A stretch of 64,000 bases of DNA, taken from assembly GCA_015179125.1 (NCBI GenBank), contig WHVA01000466.1:26968-90967 (forward strand), given 5' to 3'. The notes under the pieces are model-generated. The model ran no database searches. It had not been told where the DNA came from and saw only the letters and a program-made list of their open reading frames with translations. Positions 1 through 9,101 of the stretch are shown here, piece by piece. The position numbers and the translations under genes were made by a program. Numbering within the stretch: the stretch's first letter is position 1; the number at the start of each line of letters is the position of its first letter. This DNA is from Gautieria morchelliformis. Taxonomy: Eukaryota; Basidiomycota; Agaricomycetes; Gomphales; Gomphaceae.

Positions 1-861
1 TTGGAGAATGGGGTGGACATTCACGCACAAGGCGGCATTTATGGCAATGCCCTGCAGGCGGCATCATTAGGGGGTCATCAGGCCACTGTTGAGCTGCTCC
101 TTGAGAAGGGAGCAGATGTCAATGTGCAAGGTGGCGAGTGTGGCAATGCACTCCAGGCATCGTCATTAAGGGGTCATCAGGCCACTGTTGAGCTGCTCCT
201 GGAGAAAGGAGCAGATATCAATGCACAAGGTGGCCTGTATGGGAATGCACTCCAAGCAGCATCATTGGGGGGTCATCAAGCTACTATTGAGCTGCTCCTG
301 GAGAAGGGAGCAGATGTCAATGCACAAGGTGGCTGGTATGGCAATGCACTCCAGGCAGCATCATTGGAGGGTCATCAAGCTACTGTTGTGCTGCTCCTGG
401 AGAAGGGAGGAGATATCAATGTGCAAGGTGGTGAGTATGGCAATGCACTCCAGGCAGCATCATTGGAGGGTCATCAAGCTACTGTTGAGCTGCTCCTGGA
501 GAGGGGAGCAGAGATCAATGCACAAGGAGGCAGGTATGGCAATGCACTCCAGGCAGCATCATCGCAGGGTCATCAAGCTACTGTTGTGCTGCTCCTGGAG
601 AGGGGAGCAGATATCAATGCACAAGGAGGCGAGGATGGCAATGCACTCCAAGCAGCGTCAACATGGGGTCACCAAGCCACTGTTGAGCTGCTCCTGGAGA
701 AAGGTGCAGGTGTCCTTGCCAGAGAGGGCTGTTATAGTGCACTCCAGGCGGCATCTTCACAGGGTTACCATGCCATTTTTGAACTGCTCCTGAAGAATCC
801 AACGATATGGGGAACCAGGGATGATGACATTCAGCTTAATGTCCAACCACACCCCTCTTGA
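1..861 (+). CDS. Ankyrin-repeat protein, C-terminal part of a probable NLR-like (NACHT-ANK) gene; 5' end outside the window
   Basis: The frame is open from the first base to a TGA at 859-861 (286 codons) and has no convincing start, so the N-terminus lies to the left. It consists of eight ankyrin units with a 33-residue period. The first seven carry the core GNALQA(A/S)S..GHQAT and LLLE(K/R)G; the last is degenerate and ends in a short tail rich in polar residues. Ankyrin repeats are protein-binding solenoids. In fungi such arrays often follow a NACHT NTPase in NLR-type immune or incompatibility proteins, and that role is inferred here because a NACHT-type fragment of the same kind lies at 1125-1850. 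The units are strikingly alike at DNA level, which suggests recent unit duplication or conversion. Differences concentrate at the residues after GG and after AAS. The closest relative in the window is the array at 19108-20266, which shares the 3' flank too. Confidence 0.85.
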   Translation: MENGVDIHAQGGIYGNALQAASLGGHQATVELLLEKGADVNVQGGECGNALQASSLRGHQATVELLLEKGADINAQGGLYGNALQAASLGGHQATIELLLEKGADVNAQGGWYGNALQAASLEGHQATVVLLLEKGGDINVQGGEYGNALQAASLEGHQATVELLLERGAEINAQGGRYGNALQAASSQGHQATVVLLLERGADINAQGGEDGNALQAASTWGHQATVELLLEKGAGVLAREGCYSALQAASSQGYHAIFELLLKNPTIWGTRDDDIQLNVQPHPS

Positions 862-1067
862 GGGATTTCACTGCATAACTGACAGTAACCAATAGAAGAG
901 ACATCATGGGGCCACTGGCAACTATAGGAGCATCTCGGTTCTGGTCTCTGCATTATAATCTATACACAAAAATGTGGCACTGCTAGAATGACAAGAACCA
1001 AGGTATACTACATGTGTATATGCAACTACACATACCTATACTACTAGATCTGCATTTGAGTCAGGAC

Positions 1068-1099
<32 letters not shown>

Positions 1100-1124
1100 A
1101 ATTTAAAACACTGAGGGACTTGGT
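862..1124. other. 3' flank of the ankyrin gene, paralogous to 20267-20513
   Basis: There is no coding sequence. From the stop codon to about 1055 the sequence aligns by eye with the flank of the second ankyrin array (shared blocks: AATAGAAGAGACATCA, GGCCACTGGCAACT, GGAGCATCTCGGTT, CTATACAC.AAAATGTGG). It is therefore probably an old 3' UTR copied with the gene. A T-rich (TTTTTA)n tract occupies about 1068-1100, beyond the point where the paralogy ends. Confidence 0.6.
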
Positions 1125-1850
1125 TTCACATTCACATCAGGTACCCATGGATAAGAGTTTTGTCGACAGCGATATCCAAGTCTATGTCACTGCAGGCATA
1201 TAAAAGTTTTTTTGTCTGAAAAACTGTTGAAAAAACTGTAAAGATTTTCCAAATATTTTTAGTGTTTTTTATATAAAAAAAACTATAATAAAATTTTGTG
1301 TTTTTATTAGAATTTGTTGAGCAAGAAAATTGTAAAAAAATTCAAAGTTTTTTTCAGGGTTTTTTATGGGTTTCTTTGTGTTTTCACAAAGAAACTTATA
1401 AAAAGACATAAAAAACCCTGCAAAAAACTTTAAACTTTTTTACAATTTTCTTGCTCAACAAATTCTAACAAAAACACAAAATTTTGTTAAAGTTTTTTTA
1501 CATTAAAAACACTAAAAAAAATTGGAATATCTTTACAGTTTTTTGAACAGTTTTTCAGACCAGAAAATCTTCATATTCCTCCAGTGTGTGTCAAGACAAA
1601 TGAATGATGATCCCAAATTCATTAGTTACTCTGAAGAAAAATGGGAAACCATCAAGACTACTTTGATGGATGATGTGCATGGCATGTATGTGATCATTTT
1701 TATGTTCTTGGGGACTGCTACTAACGGGCCAGCCAGGTTTCAATGGGTTGTTTGTCAGCTGGATTCACTACAAAAGTGCTGATCTACCACTGACTCTATA
1801 TGAGACCTATGATAGGATTCTCCACTGCAGAAAGAATAAGCACTATATTT
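1125..1850 (+). pseudogene. Fragment of an NLR-type gene: helical region just after a NACHT domain, with one intron
   Basis: Exon 1 reads SHQVPMDKSFVDSDIQVYV up to the MITE at 1188. It resumes behind the MITE with SRQMNDDPKFISYSEEKW and KTTLMDDVHGM. A 51-bp intron fits at 1686-1736 (GTATGT donor, CTAAC branch point, CCAG acceptor), and joining at it gives GMFQWVVCQLDSLQKC. The GMF.W..CQLD.L signature is typical of the segment following NACHT NTPases in fungal NLR-like proteins. After LQKC an in-frame TGA (1780-1782) occurs, and the expected LP.TLYETYDRIL segment continues in another frame (about 1785-1822). The gene is therefore dead even apart from the MITE. No Walker A or B motif lies in the window. 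The ankyrin array at 19108 is a candidate for the displaced 3' end. It could instead be a separate paralogue. Confidence 0.75.
1188..1586. mobile_element. Foldback MITE, copy 1 (CACTA/CMC-like ends)
   Basis: This 399-bp AT-rich element is almost entirely one inverted repeat. Two arms of about 195 nt meet at a tiny centre near 1383-1388 (TTTCTTTGTG / CACAAAGAAA). The ends are CACTG...CAGTG, and the 3-bp target duplication is TGT (1185-1187 and 1587-1589). CACTR termini with 3-bp duplications are typical of the CACTA/EnSpm (CMC) group; the assignment rests on the ends only, since there is no transposase. It interrupts the NACHT-region exon. A second copy in reverse orientation lies at 19485-19887. 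Confidence 0.85.
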
Positions 1851-2460
1851 AAGTTCCACTTGCACTACACCTAAATTACAGTACTGACTTGTACTGATAT
1901 TTAGACTGCAACCAATAATTTTATGGAGGACTATCATGACCAATCTCTCGGTCCATGAACACTGTCCTGGTAAAATTCTGTCAACATCTCATGGTTTGTG
2001 GGAGTTTTGTCTCAATGTAGCACCTCACACTCATAAATTTGCGCAAAGTAAGAAGTGATTTGATACTCCATCACCTTCCCACGCTTCTTACTTCTACCAC
2101 CACTACCACCACCACCACCCTGATAACACAACACTGCGAAGCTAAGTGGTAACAGGTATAGCAGGCACTGGAGTTCTCACTGTGGAGAGCTAGTGTAGCA
2201 TAAGGTGATTCTTCTTGGGTGTCTCATGGCTCTTCTACAAGTTGTTTGTCTTCCTTGTCTTCCATCAGCTCAGGTTCAGTTCTCTGTACCAAGGAATTCC
2301 ACTGATTGTTCCAAATTCTTTACAAGTTGTACTTTGTCTGCTGTTCTTGGACATCGTATCAGTGTTAAGACTTAGGTTGATCCTCAGCTTTAGCTACATG
2401 ACAATGAGTGACCAAGTCCAGTTGAATGCTGCAAGAGCCTACCTAAGTTCACTTTGTACT
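1851..2460. other. Unassigned spacer
   Basis: No gene or terminal repeat is recognised. There is a short (CCA)n-like run at about 2092-2120. The region may hold decayed NLR coding sequence, but nothing readable was found. It ends abruptly at the G3 LTR. Confidence 0.4.
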
Positions 2461-2724
2461 TGTCAGGGTTCATGTGTTTACCTTCCACAAGTTTCCGTCA
2501 CTTTCCATGAGTTTCTGTAACCTTCTACGAGTTTCCATAATGTTCCATGAGTTTCGTCATCTTCCACAAGGTTCCACAACCTTCTACAAGTTTCTACAAG
2601 TTTCCATCTCCCCTATTATGTAAGCATTGCCAGTGGTTATAAGGCTGTAGCTGGTGTGGTGGCATCTCCTCAGCTTGACCTCTGAGGATATCAACTACAC
2701 AGTTGGTCACTGTCCTAGTATCGG

Positions 2725-3564
2725 CAGACTGTTACCCAGTGCCCATCGGCGTTATGGCTCCTGTGTATGCATATGGGTGTAGCACGACTAAATCCAAGGG
2801 GAATATTTCATACTCCGAAACTTTAAGTCGCTCATAATGCCTCTGGACGACTGGCGAAAAATGTAAGCGCCGCATGCTGTGTTTGCACACGGGGACGCAT
2901 CCAAACCACACTTCAACCTTCGCGTCTTCTGCCTGCTTCGCAGCTGCATTATTTCTACCCTACACTTCTCCAGGTCAAGATCAGAAGTCAACAGCGACCC
3001 TACCAGATCATATAGTTGTGGAGCACAATTCTGCATTGTAGCTTCAAGGCGATCCATGGAAAATTGTTCAATCTGCGCAAGTGTTGCATTTGTAGCATTG
3101 AAATGGAAGCCATTCCAGTGGCTTGTCAAGAGCCTGACCTGCTCCATATAGATGGATTTTGATGCCTCACGCGCCCATCCGCATACTGCTGTGGCGGCAC
3201 TGGGAATGCATGAAAAAGCATCCAAAAGCTGAGTTATATTGTTGGTAAGATTGGCCTTAGCGGTTTGATGGGAATCATGAGCTGAGTGGAGCAAAGCCAA
3301 TATAAAGTCGGTGGGAGTAGCTGAACCATCATGAAGTGCTGCAAGGACGTGTCCAAGGTTCTGTTCTCTCATTACAGGCTTGACATGGATGTGTCCCCAT
3401 GTGCAAACACAGCATGTTGCACTTACATTTTTCACCAGTCGTCCAGAGGCGTTATGAGCCACTTAAAGTTTCGGAGTATGAAATATTCCCCTTGGATTTG
3501 GCCGTGCTACACCCATATGCATACACAGGAGCCATAACGCCGATGGGCGCTGGGTAGGAGTCTG
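2725..3564. mobile_element. DNA transposon with long terminal inverted repeats, non-autonomous, inserted in the G3 LTR
   Basis: The element is 840 bp. Its terminal inverted repeats of roughly 170 bp start CAGACT..TACCCAG, and both contain CGGCGTTATGGCTCCTGT. The flanks are TAGTATCGG (2716-2724) and TAGTATTGG (3565-3573), a 9-bp duplication with one mismatch. Taking the element out restores the LTR seen in G2. Long TIRs with 9-bp duplications fit Mutator-like or Zisupton/KDZ-type transposons; the ends alone do not decide. It carries the ORF at 2788-3462. Confidence 0.85.
2788..3462 (-). CDS. Protein of unknown function inside the long-TIR element
   Basis: This 224-codon frame lies wholly inside the 840-bp transposon and runs into both inverted repeats. 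The middle (about residues 30-170) looks alpha-helical, with stretches such as FILALLHSAHDSHQTAKAN, LLTSHWNGFHFNATNATLAQ and MDRLEATMQNCAPQLYDLV. It ends in a basic segment (RSRQKTRR). It has no transposase DDE signature. The helical stretches recall the N-terminal part of long transposon-linked proteins common in mushroom genomes (DUF6589-type), but that is from memory and weak. It may be a captured N-terminal piece carried by a non-autonomous element. Confidence 0.4.
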   Translation of the reverse strand: MAHNASGRLVKNVSATCCVCTWGHIHVKPVMREQNLGHVLAALHDGSATPTDFILALLHSAHDSHQTAKANLTNNITQLLDAFSCIPSAATAVCGWAREASKSIYMEQVRLLTSHWNGFHFNATNATLAQIEQFSMDRLEATMQNCAPQLYDLVGSLLTSDLDLEKCRVEIMQLRSRQKTRRLKCGLDASPCANTACGAYIFRQSSRGIMSDLKFRSMKYSPWI

Positions 3565-3886
3565 TAGTATTGGCTCTTATCTCCTTGAGTATCTTTGGGT
3601 TGTGGCTTTGTCATCAGTGTTGCCCTCACAGAAGATCAAACACACTTAACCAACCTTTATCTCAGCCTATGGCAGACCAACTCCCAGACGCATACTGGGA
3701 TGCCCTGGGTGACCATGGGCCATTTCTTCGAGGCCTCCTTTCCAGTCAAGCACAGCAGCTGCAGCAACTTCAACTGCAGAATTAGGAGCTGCACAGTCAG
3801 ATTGCTAATGTTCACAACAGCTTAGCCCATGCTGCCACCACTGCCGCTGTTGCTGCTGCTCAAACCCTTGCCCCTCAGTACCTCAC

Positions 3887-5394
3887 TGTAAGTGAGTCGA
3901 TCTTAGAACCTTGTATCACAAGGGCAAGCAGAACTCGACCAATATGTGGTTATTCCGTGTGCTACATAGTGACAGTGTAAGGTGAGATGATCTGGGGAAC
4001 CACGCAGCAGTTCTCATGCAAGAACTATACAGTGGATCCATAAAGATCCACTAACATTAACTAATCTATTCCAGCAGTGCACATTGCCTTAAGGGCAATG
4101 CGGGTAAATAGGGTATTTACACCCTCCCCTACTATGAACAACTCAGGTCTCCTCATAGATGGACCTGGTGAGGTCCTTGGAGTCTGCATCTGACATGGGA
4201 ATGTCAGAGTAGGGGGCCGGTGGTGAGCGCAGGTCCGTTGGGAGACCTGGGCTGTCGGCGAGGACATGGGACGGGGAGTTGATGCCCATGTCCTGCTGGA
4301 AGGTCACTTCAGCGACCGGGTCACGGGCTAGCAATGGGCCTTGAGTCACAGCTAGCTCGTGGTCTAGCTGTGCTAGGGTGGTCATTGCAGCTGCGGCAGT
4401 CATGGATGCTGTTTGGTGGTGGTCCCACAGGGCTGCCCATCGCAGCCTCTCCTGCCCTATCTGGGCAGGTGCATTGAAGGTAGCCCTGGTCAGCTTGCGC
4501 TGGGCGAATAATTCGATCCGGGCTGCGCTGTCCCAGGTCACTCCGCCGTGCTTGGTGAGCCAGCAGGTGGCCTCATCCAGAGGGATATCCTGGGCTGATC
4601 GGCCTTGGATGGGGAATACCCTGATAATTGATTCCCTCAGAGTGCCACCGACAGCGTATCGGACCTTGTTGGCTGGTACAAGATTCTGCCATTGGTCAGT
4701 GACACCGAACAGATTGTGCATTTGCGATCTGAGGGGGGAGGGAGGCTTGGTGTTTTTTGGAGCAAGCCTCCTCACCCACATCCATACATCCATGTTGTGG
4801 ATGTTCAAGCTGCCATCTGGTTCATTGCAGATGGCACACAGGATGCCTCCGGGGTTGTGAAACCAGCCCTGGAGCATGTCCCAAATATCCTTGGCGGTTC
4901 CTTCACCGATGAGGAAGTAGCCCGACTGTTGGCTGCTGGTCTGGGCCTAATCCCAGGCCTGTTTCAGCGTGGTCGCCATCCTGCGTGTGTGGGAGCCCGA
5001 TGGGGTCTCTCTAGCCTCCTTCAGGAGGTCCCAGAACCTCTGCTCCTTGGTGTTGCAGAGGTCGAACCATTCAGCCCATTGCTATGTTCTCTTTCCGACA
5101 GGCCGTGGTAGGTGGCCCATTACAGTGAACGGCGGGTCCCCGAGAGGCATGAGCTCCCCTTCCCCAGGAAGAGGGTTAGGAACTGTCATCACTGGTGGGG
5201 GCAATGACACTGATGGTGCAGGCTGGAGGACCATACATCAGACCGTCAGTCTGGCCCTCTCCTGCTCAGCTGCAACATACTCAGCCTGGCCCGTGGCCAG
5301 CACCTGCCTCAGTTCCAGGTCATCGATGGTGCAACTCGGCGACTGTGCCAGGTACTCCTGGGTGACACGTTTGCAGATGTCACCGATGGGGTCA
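3887..5394 (-). mobile_element. Gypsy element E3, 3' end only: LTR and downstream accessory frame
   Basis: This is a minus-strand fossil of the E family. Its 3' LTR is 3887-4121 (TGTAAGTGAG...GGTATTTACA), preceded on the element strand by a purine-rich tract. Next comes the accessory-protein region. The LTR sits inside G3 gag, so E3 landed in G3. It is cut on the right by the LTR of E2. It is broken, and its gag-pol is not in the window. Confidence 0.8.
4122..5390 (-). pseudogene. Accessory-protein region of Gypsy E3
   Basis: The minus strand encodes a protein related to the one downstream of integrase in E1 (49902-50464) and to fragments in E2. Shared landmarks are LPGEGELMPLGDPPF (E1: YPGEGTLIPLGDPP), GWFHNPGGI (E1: GWIHNPEGI), DVWMWVRRLAPK (E1: DVWMWLKALAPR) and LFGVTDQWQNLV (E1: LFGLTDQWSSLV). 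The C-terminal part is rich in Ala, Asp and Pro. No known catalytic motif is visible. It lies directly before the 3' LTR, where retroelements keep extra genes. Function unknown. Fossil, with a few breaks. Confidence 0.6.
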
Positions 5395-5597
5395 TGTAAA
5401 GATGTCAATCTTAAGACCTTGTATCACAAGGGCACACAGAACTTAACCAATGTGTGGTATTCTGGATGCTACATAGTGACAGTGTAAGGTAAGATGTGAT
5501 TGGGAACTGCTGGCCGGTTCCCACGCATGACCTGTACAGTGGGTCCCTAAGGGGCCCACTGGTATTAGTTAAGCACTATGTACATAGTTTATTTACA
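5395..5597 (-). repeat. LTR of Gypsy E2
   Basis: A 203-bp LTR with TGTAAA...TTTACA ends, matching those of E1 (42685-42899 and 59439-59636) apart from scattered changes and small indels. The segments CCTTGTATCACAAGGG and CAGTGGGTCCCTAAGGGG are conserved in it. Confidence 0.85.
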
Positions 5598-6293
5598 CCC
5601 TCCCCCTCTATGAACAACTCAAGAGGTATAGAGTCCTCCATGATGGAGTCCTCGAGTGATTCCAATACGATGATGACATCAGCATGGTATGGGGCCGGTG
5701 GAGCACAAGACTCCGCCGGGAGCACCTCTGTATCTGCAGAGGTGTTTGGGTGCAGTGGCTCTGCCTTGCTCACGGTGGGGGTTTCCACCTGGTCATCGGG
5801 GCCGGTGTCCTCGCGGAGTATGGCCTCGACGGCCGGGTCATCAGCTGGTGGGGGTGGCCGGATGCTCGCGAGCTCCTGGTGGAGCTGGGCATGAGTGAGC
5901 AGCAGGGGTGCCATGGCTCTCACATGGCTGGTCTTGAGGATCTTCTGTTGACCCTCGCAGGCGGCAGCACTGAATGCCACGCCTGTGAGACTGCATTGAA
6001 CATACTGTTCAATGTAAGCCACGTGTTTGCATGTGATGCCAGCGTAGCGGGCCAGCCACTCTGCGATCTCAGCGAGCAGGATGTCCGGGCCAGGCCGACC
6101 TCTCACAGGATACGGACCCATGATCGACAGTCAGAGGCTGGTGCTCTGCAGCGTCAGGCGCTCCCTGGCATCGATGAAGTTCAACCATTGGTCAATCAAG
6201 CTGAATAAGTTGAGGAGCCTCGACTTGAGGGGTGACGTGACCCCTTTGACTTGGGTGTGAGGGCCTTCAACCACATCCAGACGTCCATGTCTG
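5598..6293 (-). pseudogene. Accessory-protein region of Gypsy E2, C-terminal part
   Basis: The minus strand encodes a stretch with GPYPVRGRPGPDILLAEIAEWL, YIEQYVQCSLTGVAFSAAA and EGQQKILKTSHVRA. The second and third match E1's 42968-43285 (HYVQRSITGAAFSAAA, EGQQKVLETSHVRA). An acidic, Pro-rich tail ends just before the LTR. Upstream parts of the same protein resume behind S1 at 8262-8457 (GWIHNPEGIPSAI). Function unknown. Fossil. Confidence 0.6.
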
Positions 6294-8261
6294 TGTCACG
6301 ATTGGTTTTTAGGCATTAATGTCATGTATTAGTGAACACAGCAAATTCCCAAATAACTTGTGTGAATAAGTATGCCGTTCGGTGAATAGGTGAACCAATA
6401 AATGTTCACAAGATAAGAGGGCTGCCTGAATGGAGCTCGCCCTATCTACAGTCGTAGCGAAATAGCCCATGGCACTTGACGATGTAATGTGCAAGGTGTC
6501 ACGGAAGGGTTGTCTAAGTAGCGACAATCCCTTTGCCGGCGAAGGTGCCCCTTCGGAGCCCTTCGCCGACAGCGCAGAAAATATTTCGAAGGCTAAGGTA
6601 ATGAAGATGAAGTATGAGAACTCACCAGTGAAGCCTAAGTCCTCTTCTGCTCGAAGATAGAAATCTACAGGAGAAGGCTCAAGACGGTAGTCACAGCGAG
6701 GTCAAGTTTGCACAAGATGGACGTATGATAATTGAACTGGGGAATATACATGTGAATGTAAACTACTTCTATCGCATGCTCATATGGTATCAACGAATAA
6801 GAAAGAAGCCGCCATGAGTCAGGGTTCAATAGGGGTGCGCAGTCATGATATGAAATAGATGGAATAAACATACAATAGAGTGAGGGAGGAGGGCGAACAT
6901 GAAATGATGGAGAGTAAGGACCCGTTCGGCGCCCGCAAATTTGATTTTGCGAATCATTTGCACCACCCAAAATGTGTGAACTGGCAGTTTGTAGAAATTC
7001 TGCAGATTGTGACTGTTCAGCGCACGGTTTCGCAAGATTTTTGCGATGCAGTTCACAAGGAACCCTCTACTATTTTTCCGTACTGGTCTGAGCAGTTTAA
7101 GCAGTTTAAATTTCTAGTTCTTTGATATCTAGCCGTAATCTAGTGGCCTTTAACTCAAACTGTATTGTCAGGTCCATGACTGTCCATCCCATTGTCCGGT
7201 CCGCGACACCCATCATCTGGTCTGTTGCCAGTGCCGCAATGCTCTAGTACTAATAGACCATTGTACTGCACTAGAAAACAGGTAAATCTTTTGTAGTATG
7301 AAATAAGTAAGCCTCCTTGTAAGCCTGATTCCCTTACATCACACATAGGCATGGAAAACCCTCTGAAATGGCAAACATTGGCTATGTCACGTGACAGCTT
7401 AATTATGTTTGCACACGCTCTTGGCAATCAATATGCCGATGCATCAATACTAGATAGGGCCGTGGTGCCGGCAGTACTCCTTGCTTGGGTTGAGAACAGT
7501 TGAAAACTGCAGCTGTTCGGCTGGTTTCAATTCGCGAAGAAAATAAAATCTGTCCAGATTTAACTACCCTGCTTATATCTGAACTACTTCACCATTGTGT
7601 ATCAATTCGCGGGCGCCGAACGGGCCCTAAAGACGGCAAAAGCACTTATGTACGAAACCATGTCTTGGGACCTGCATATATGCTACTCTGCATGGACTCT
7701 TTGTCTACTGGGTTGATCCCACACAACCTACGGGTAGGACGTCCCGCAAACACATCCTGGCCATATGAACACCTAAAGGGGTTGGATCGAGAAGCTGATG
7801 GAGCCAGTGGCGAGCCATCATGCCGAGTAGGGGATGTCGATCATGTTTGATGGCGTGCCTGCTGGCGAATGATGCGAGCAGCGAATGTTTGTTTGGCGAA
7901 ATGCGGCGAAGGGTGAATAGAATGATCATTGAAGAGCCGTGGCCCAAGGGGAGGGCGAAGCCACGCGAACGTAGAGGTGGACTGGGGAAATGGATAATAG
8001 GGCTAACTGGGTACAGGAAACAAACAAGTTACGCCATCCAAGCAAAGGAGCATCCAACGGGGTTTGAGCCAGGAAGGTAAAGGGACCCGTGATGGACCAT
8101 AGAGCCGGGGAGAAGGCGTTGATTGAGTACAGGTAGCGCTGCTACATGCGAATGATATAAAAGCGAATAAACGTTTGGCGAATTCAGTGAGGAGTGAACA
8201 GGGAGAACAAAGAAGTGGGGTGTCGAGGTTACTGGGTATATAAAATGGACGGGTCATGACA
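6294..8261. mobile_element. Solo LTR S1 (or small LTR-derived element), carrying a Harbinger-type MITE
   Basis: Ends TGTCACGA...TCATGACA with a 5-bp duplication GTCTG (6289-6293 and 8262-8266). Removing it rejoins E2's accessory frame as in E1. Without the nested MITE it is about 1.26 kb, non-coding and without an internal repeat pair, so a solo LTR of an otherwise unseen family is most likely. One structural unit; age unclear. Confidence 0.75.
6918..7627. mobile_element. Non-autonomous PIF/Harbinger-type element (710 bp)
   Basis: Terminal inverted repeats GGACCCGTTCGGCGCCCGC and its near-complement GCGGGCGCCGAACGGGCCC are flanked by TAA on both sides (6915-6917, 7628-7630). A 3-bp TAA/TTA duplication and a G-rich GGGCCCGTT-like end are Harbinger hallmarks. 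No transposase frame is present. The ends resemble those of the complete Harbinger at 37942-40821 (GAGCYCGTTYGRC), so that family could have mobilised it. Confidence 0.8.
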
Positions 8262-8457
8262 GTCTGCGAGGTTGAGGCTTCCATGCACATTGTCACAGAT
8301 GGCAGAGGGAATTCCTTCCGGGTTGTGGATCCAACCCTTCAGGATAGCTGCAATGTCAAGTGGGGTGCCGCTCACTATCACGAAACAATCCCGTTTGGGA
8401 TTGCGAGCGTGTTGCTTGCGCTCAATGCACTTGAACATGCCGACCATCTCGTGTGTG

Positions 8458-9101
8458 TGTTACGACCGTTCATTTCCGACTTCCGACCCTCAGTTCCGCA
8501 AAACATTCCGCCCCTCCGATATTTCCGACATTCCGCCCCTTGTACATTTCCCTTGTTCTTTCGACTCTATTACTCGGACCCACCGGACCCACCTTACCAT
8601 TCATCAAGACCATATGTCCGACCCTCCTTGTGTTTCATTGTCAGATATGTTTTCCCGACCCCTTGTTCTTTGCCATTGTTCTACCTTACCCTGAACCCCC
8701 CTTGTAGTCCCATTGTTCCCAATAGTTCCCACGCATTGTCTACTCGACTTCCGCTTCCTCCGGAATTTGCTTAGTACCATATCATTACCTGTTGTCTCAG
8801 CTCTTTGTATAAAAGCCTGTCATGTATGTCTCTTATTCTGAAATCAGATAATCACCTTTGATACTTGATTTCCTTCGCTCCATCTCCTGTTCTTAGCACA
8901 GCGAGTCTAGCAAGATCTCAGTCTCTCTCCGCCTTCCGCCTCAGTTCCGACCCAAGTTCCGACCAACCTTTAGTTCAGTACTTTCCGACTTCCAACTCAG
9001 TTCCGAAATACTTAGGACGATAGTTCATCGGAGGCGCAACCTATAAGTTGAAGCCGCCGTCCTTTCCAGTTCCGACTTAGTGGAAATCTCGATACGTAAC
9101 A
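8458..9101 (+). repeat. 5' LTR of Gypsy G1
   Basis: 644 bp with perfect TGTTACG/CGTAACA ends. A TATA-like TGTATAAAAG lies at about 8806-8815, a plausible promoter in the usual LTR position. About 13 TTCCG pentamers were counted by eye. Confidence 0.85.

Larger units (their letters stand above)
2461..3886 (+). mobile_element. Ty3/Gypsy element G3, truncated: 5' LTR and start of gag
   Basis: The LTR starts TGTCAGGGTT (2461) and ends CCTCACA (3630); it is interrupted by the TIR element at 2725-3564. It is followed by the start of a gag reading MADQLPDAYWDALGDHGPF and LLSSQAQQLQQ, which matches G2 (43373-49896) closely. The element stops where E3's LTR begins (3887), and no 3' half is visible in the window. 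It is a broken fossil, clearly more diverged than G2. Confidence 0.85.

Noticed and set aside
188-793. Open frames on both strands overlapping the first ankyrin array
   Set aside because: Shadow frames. The repeat DNA has a 99-bp period, so alternative frames remain open and look repetitive too; only frame 1 gives ankyrin signatures.
1522-1782. An 86-residue frame running from the MITE arm into the NACHT remnant
   Set aside because: It starts in transposon sequence and reads through an evident intron; not a gene.
2215-2520. 101-residue hydrophobic frame before and into the G3 LTR
   Set aside because: It runs into the LTR, has no recognisable domain and is in unassigned spacer; chance is likely.
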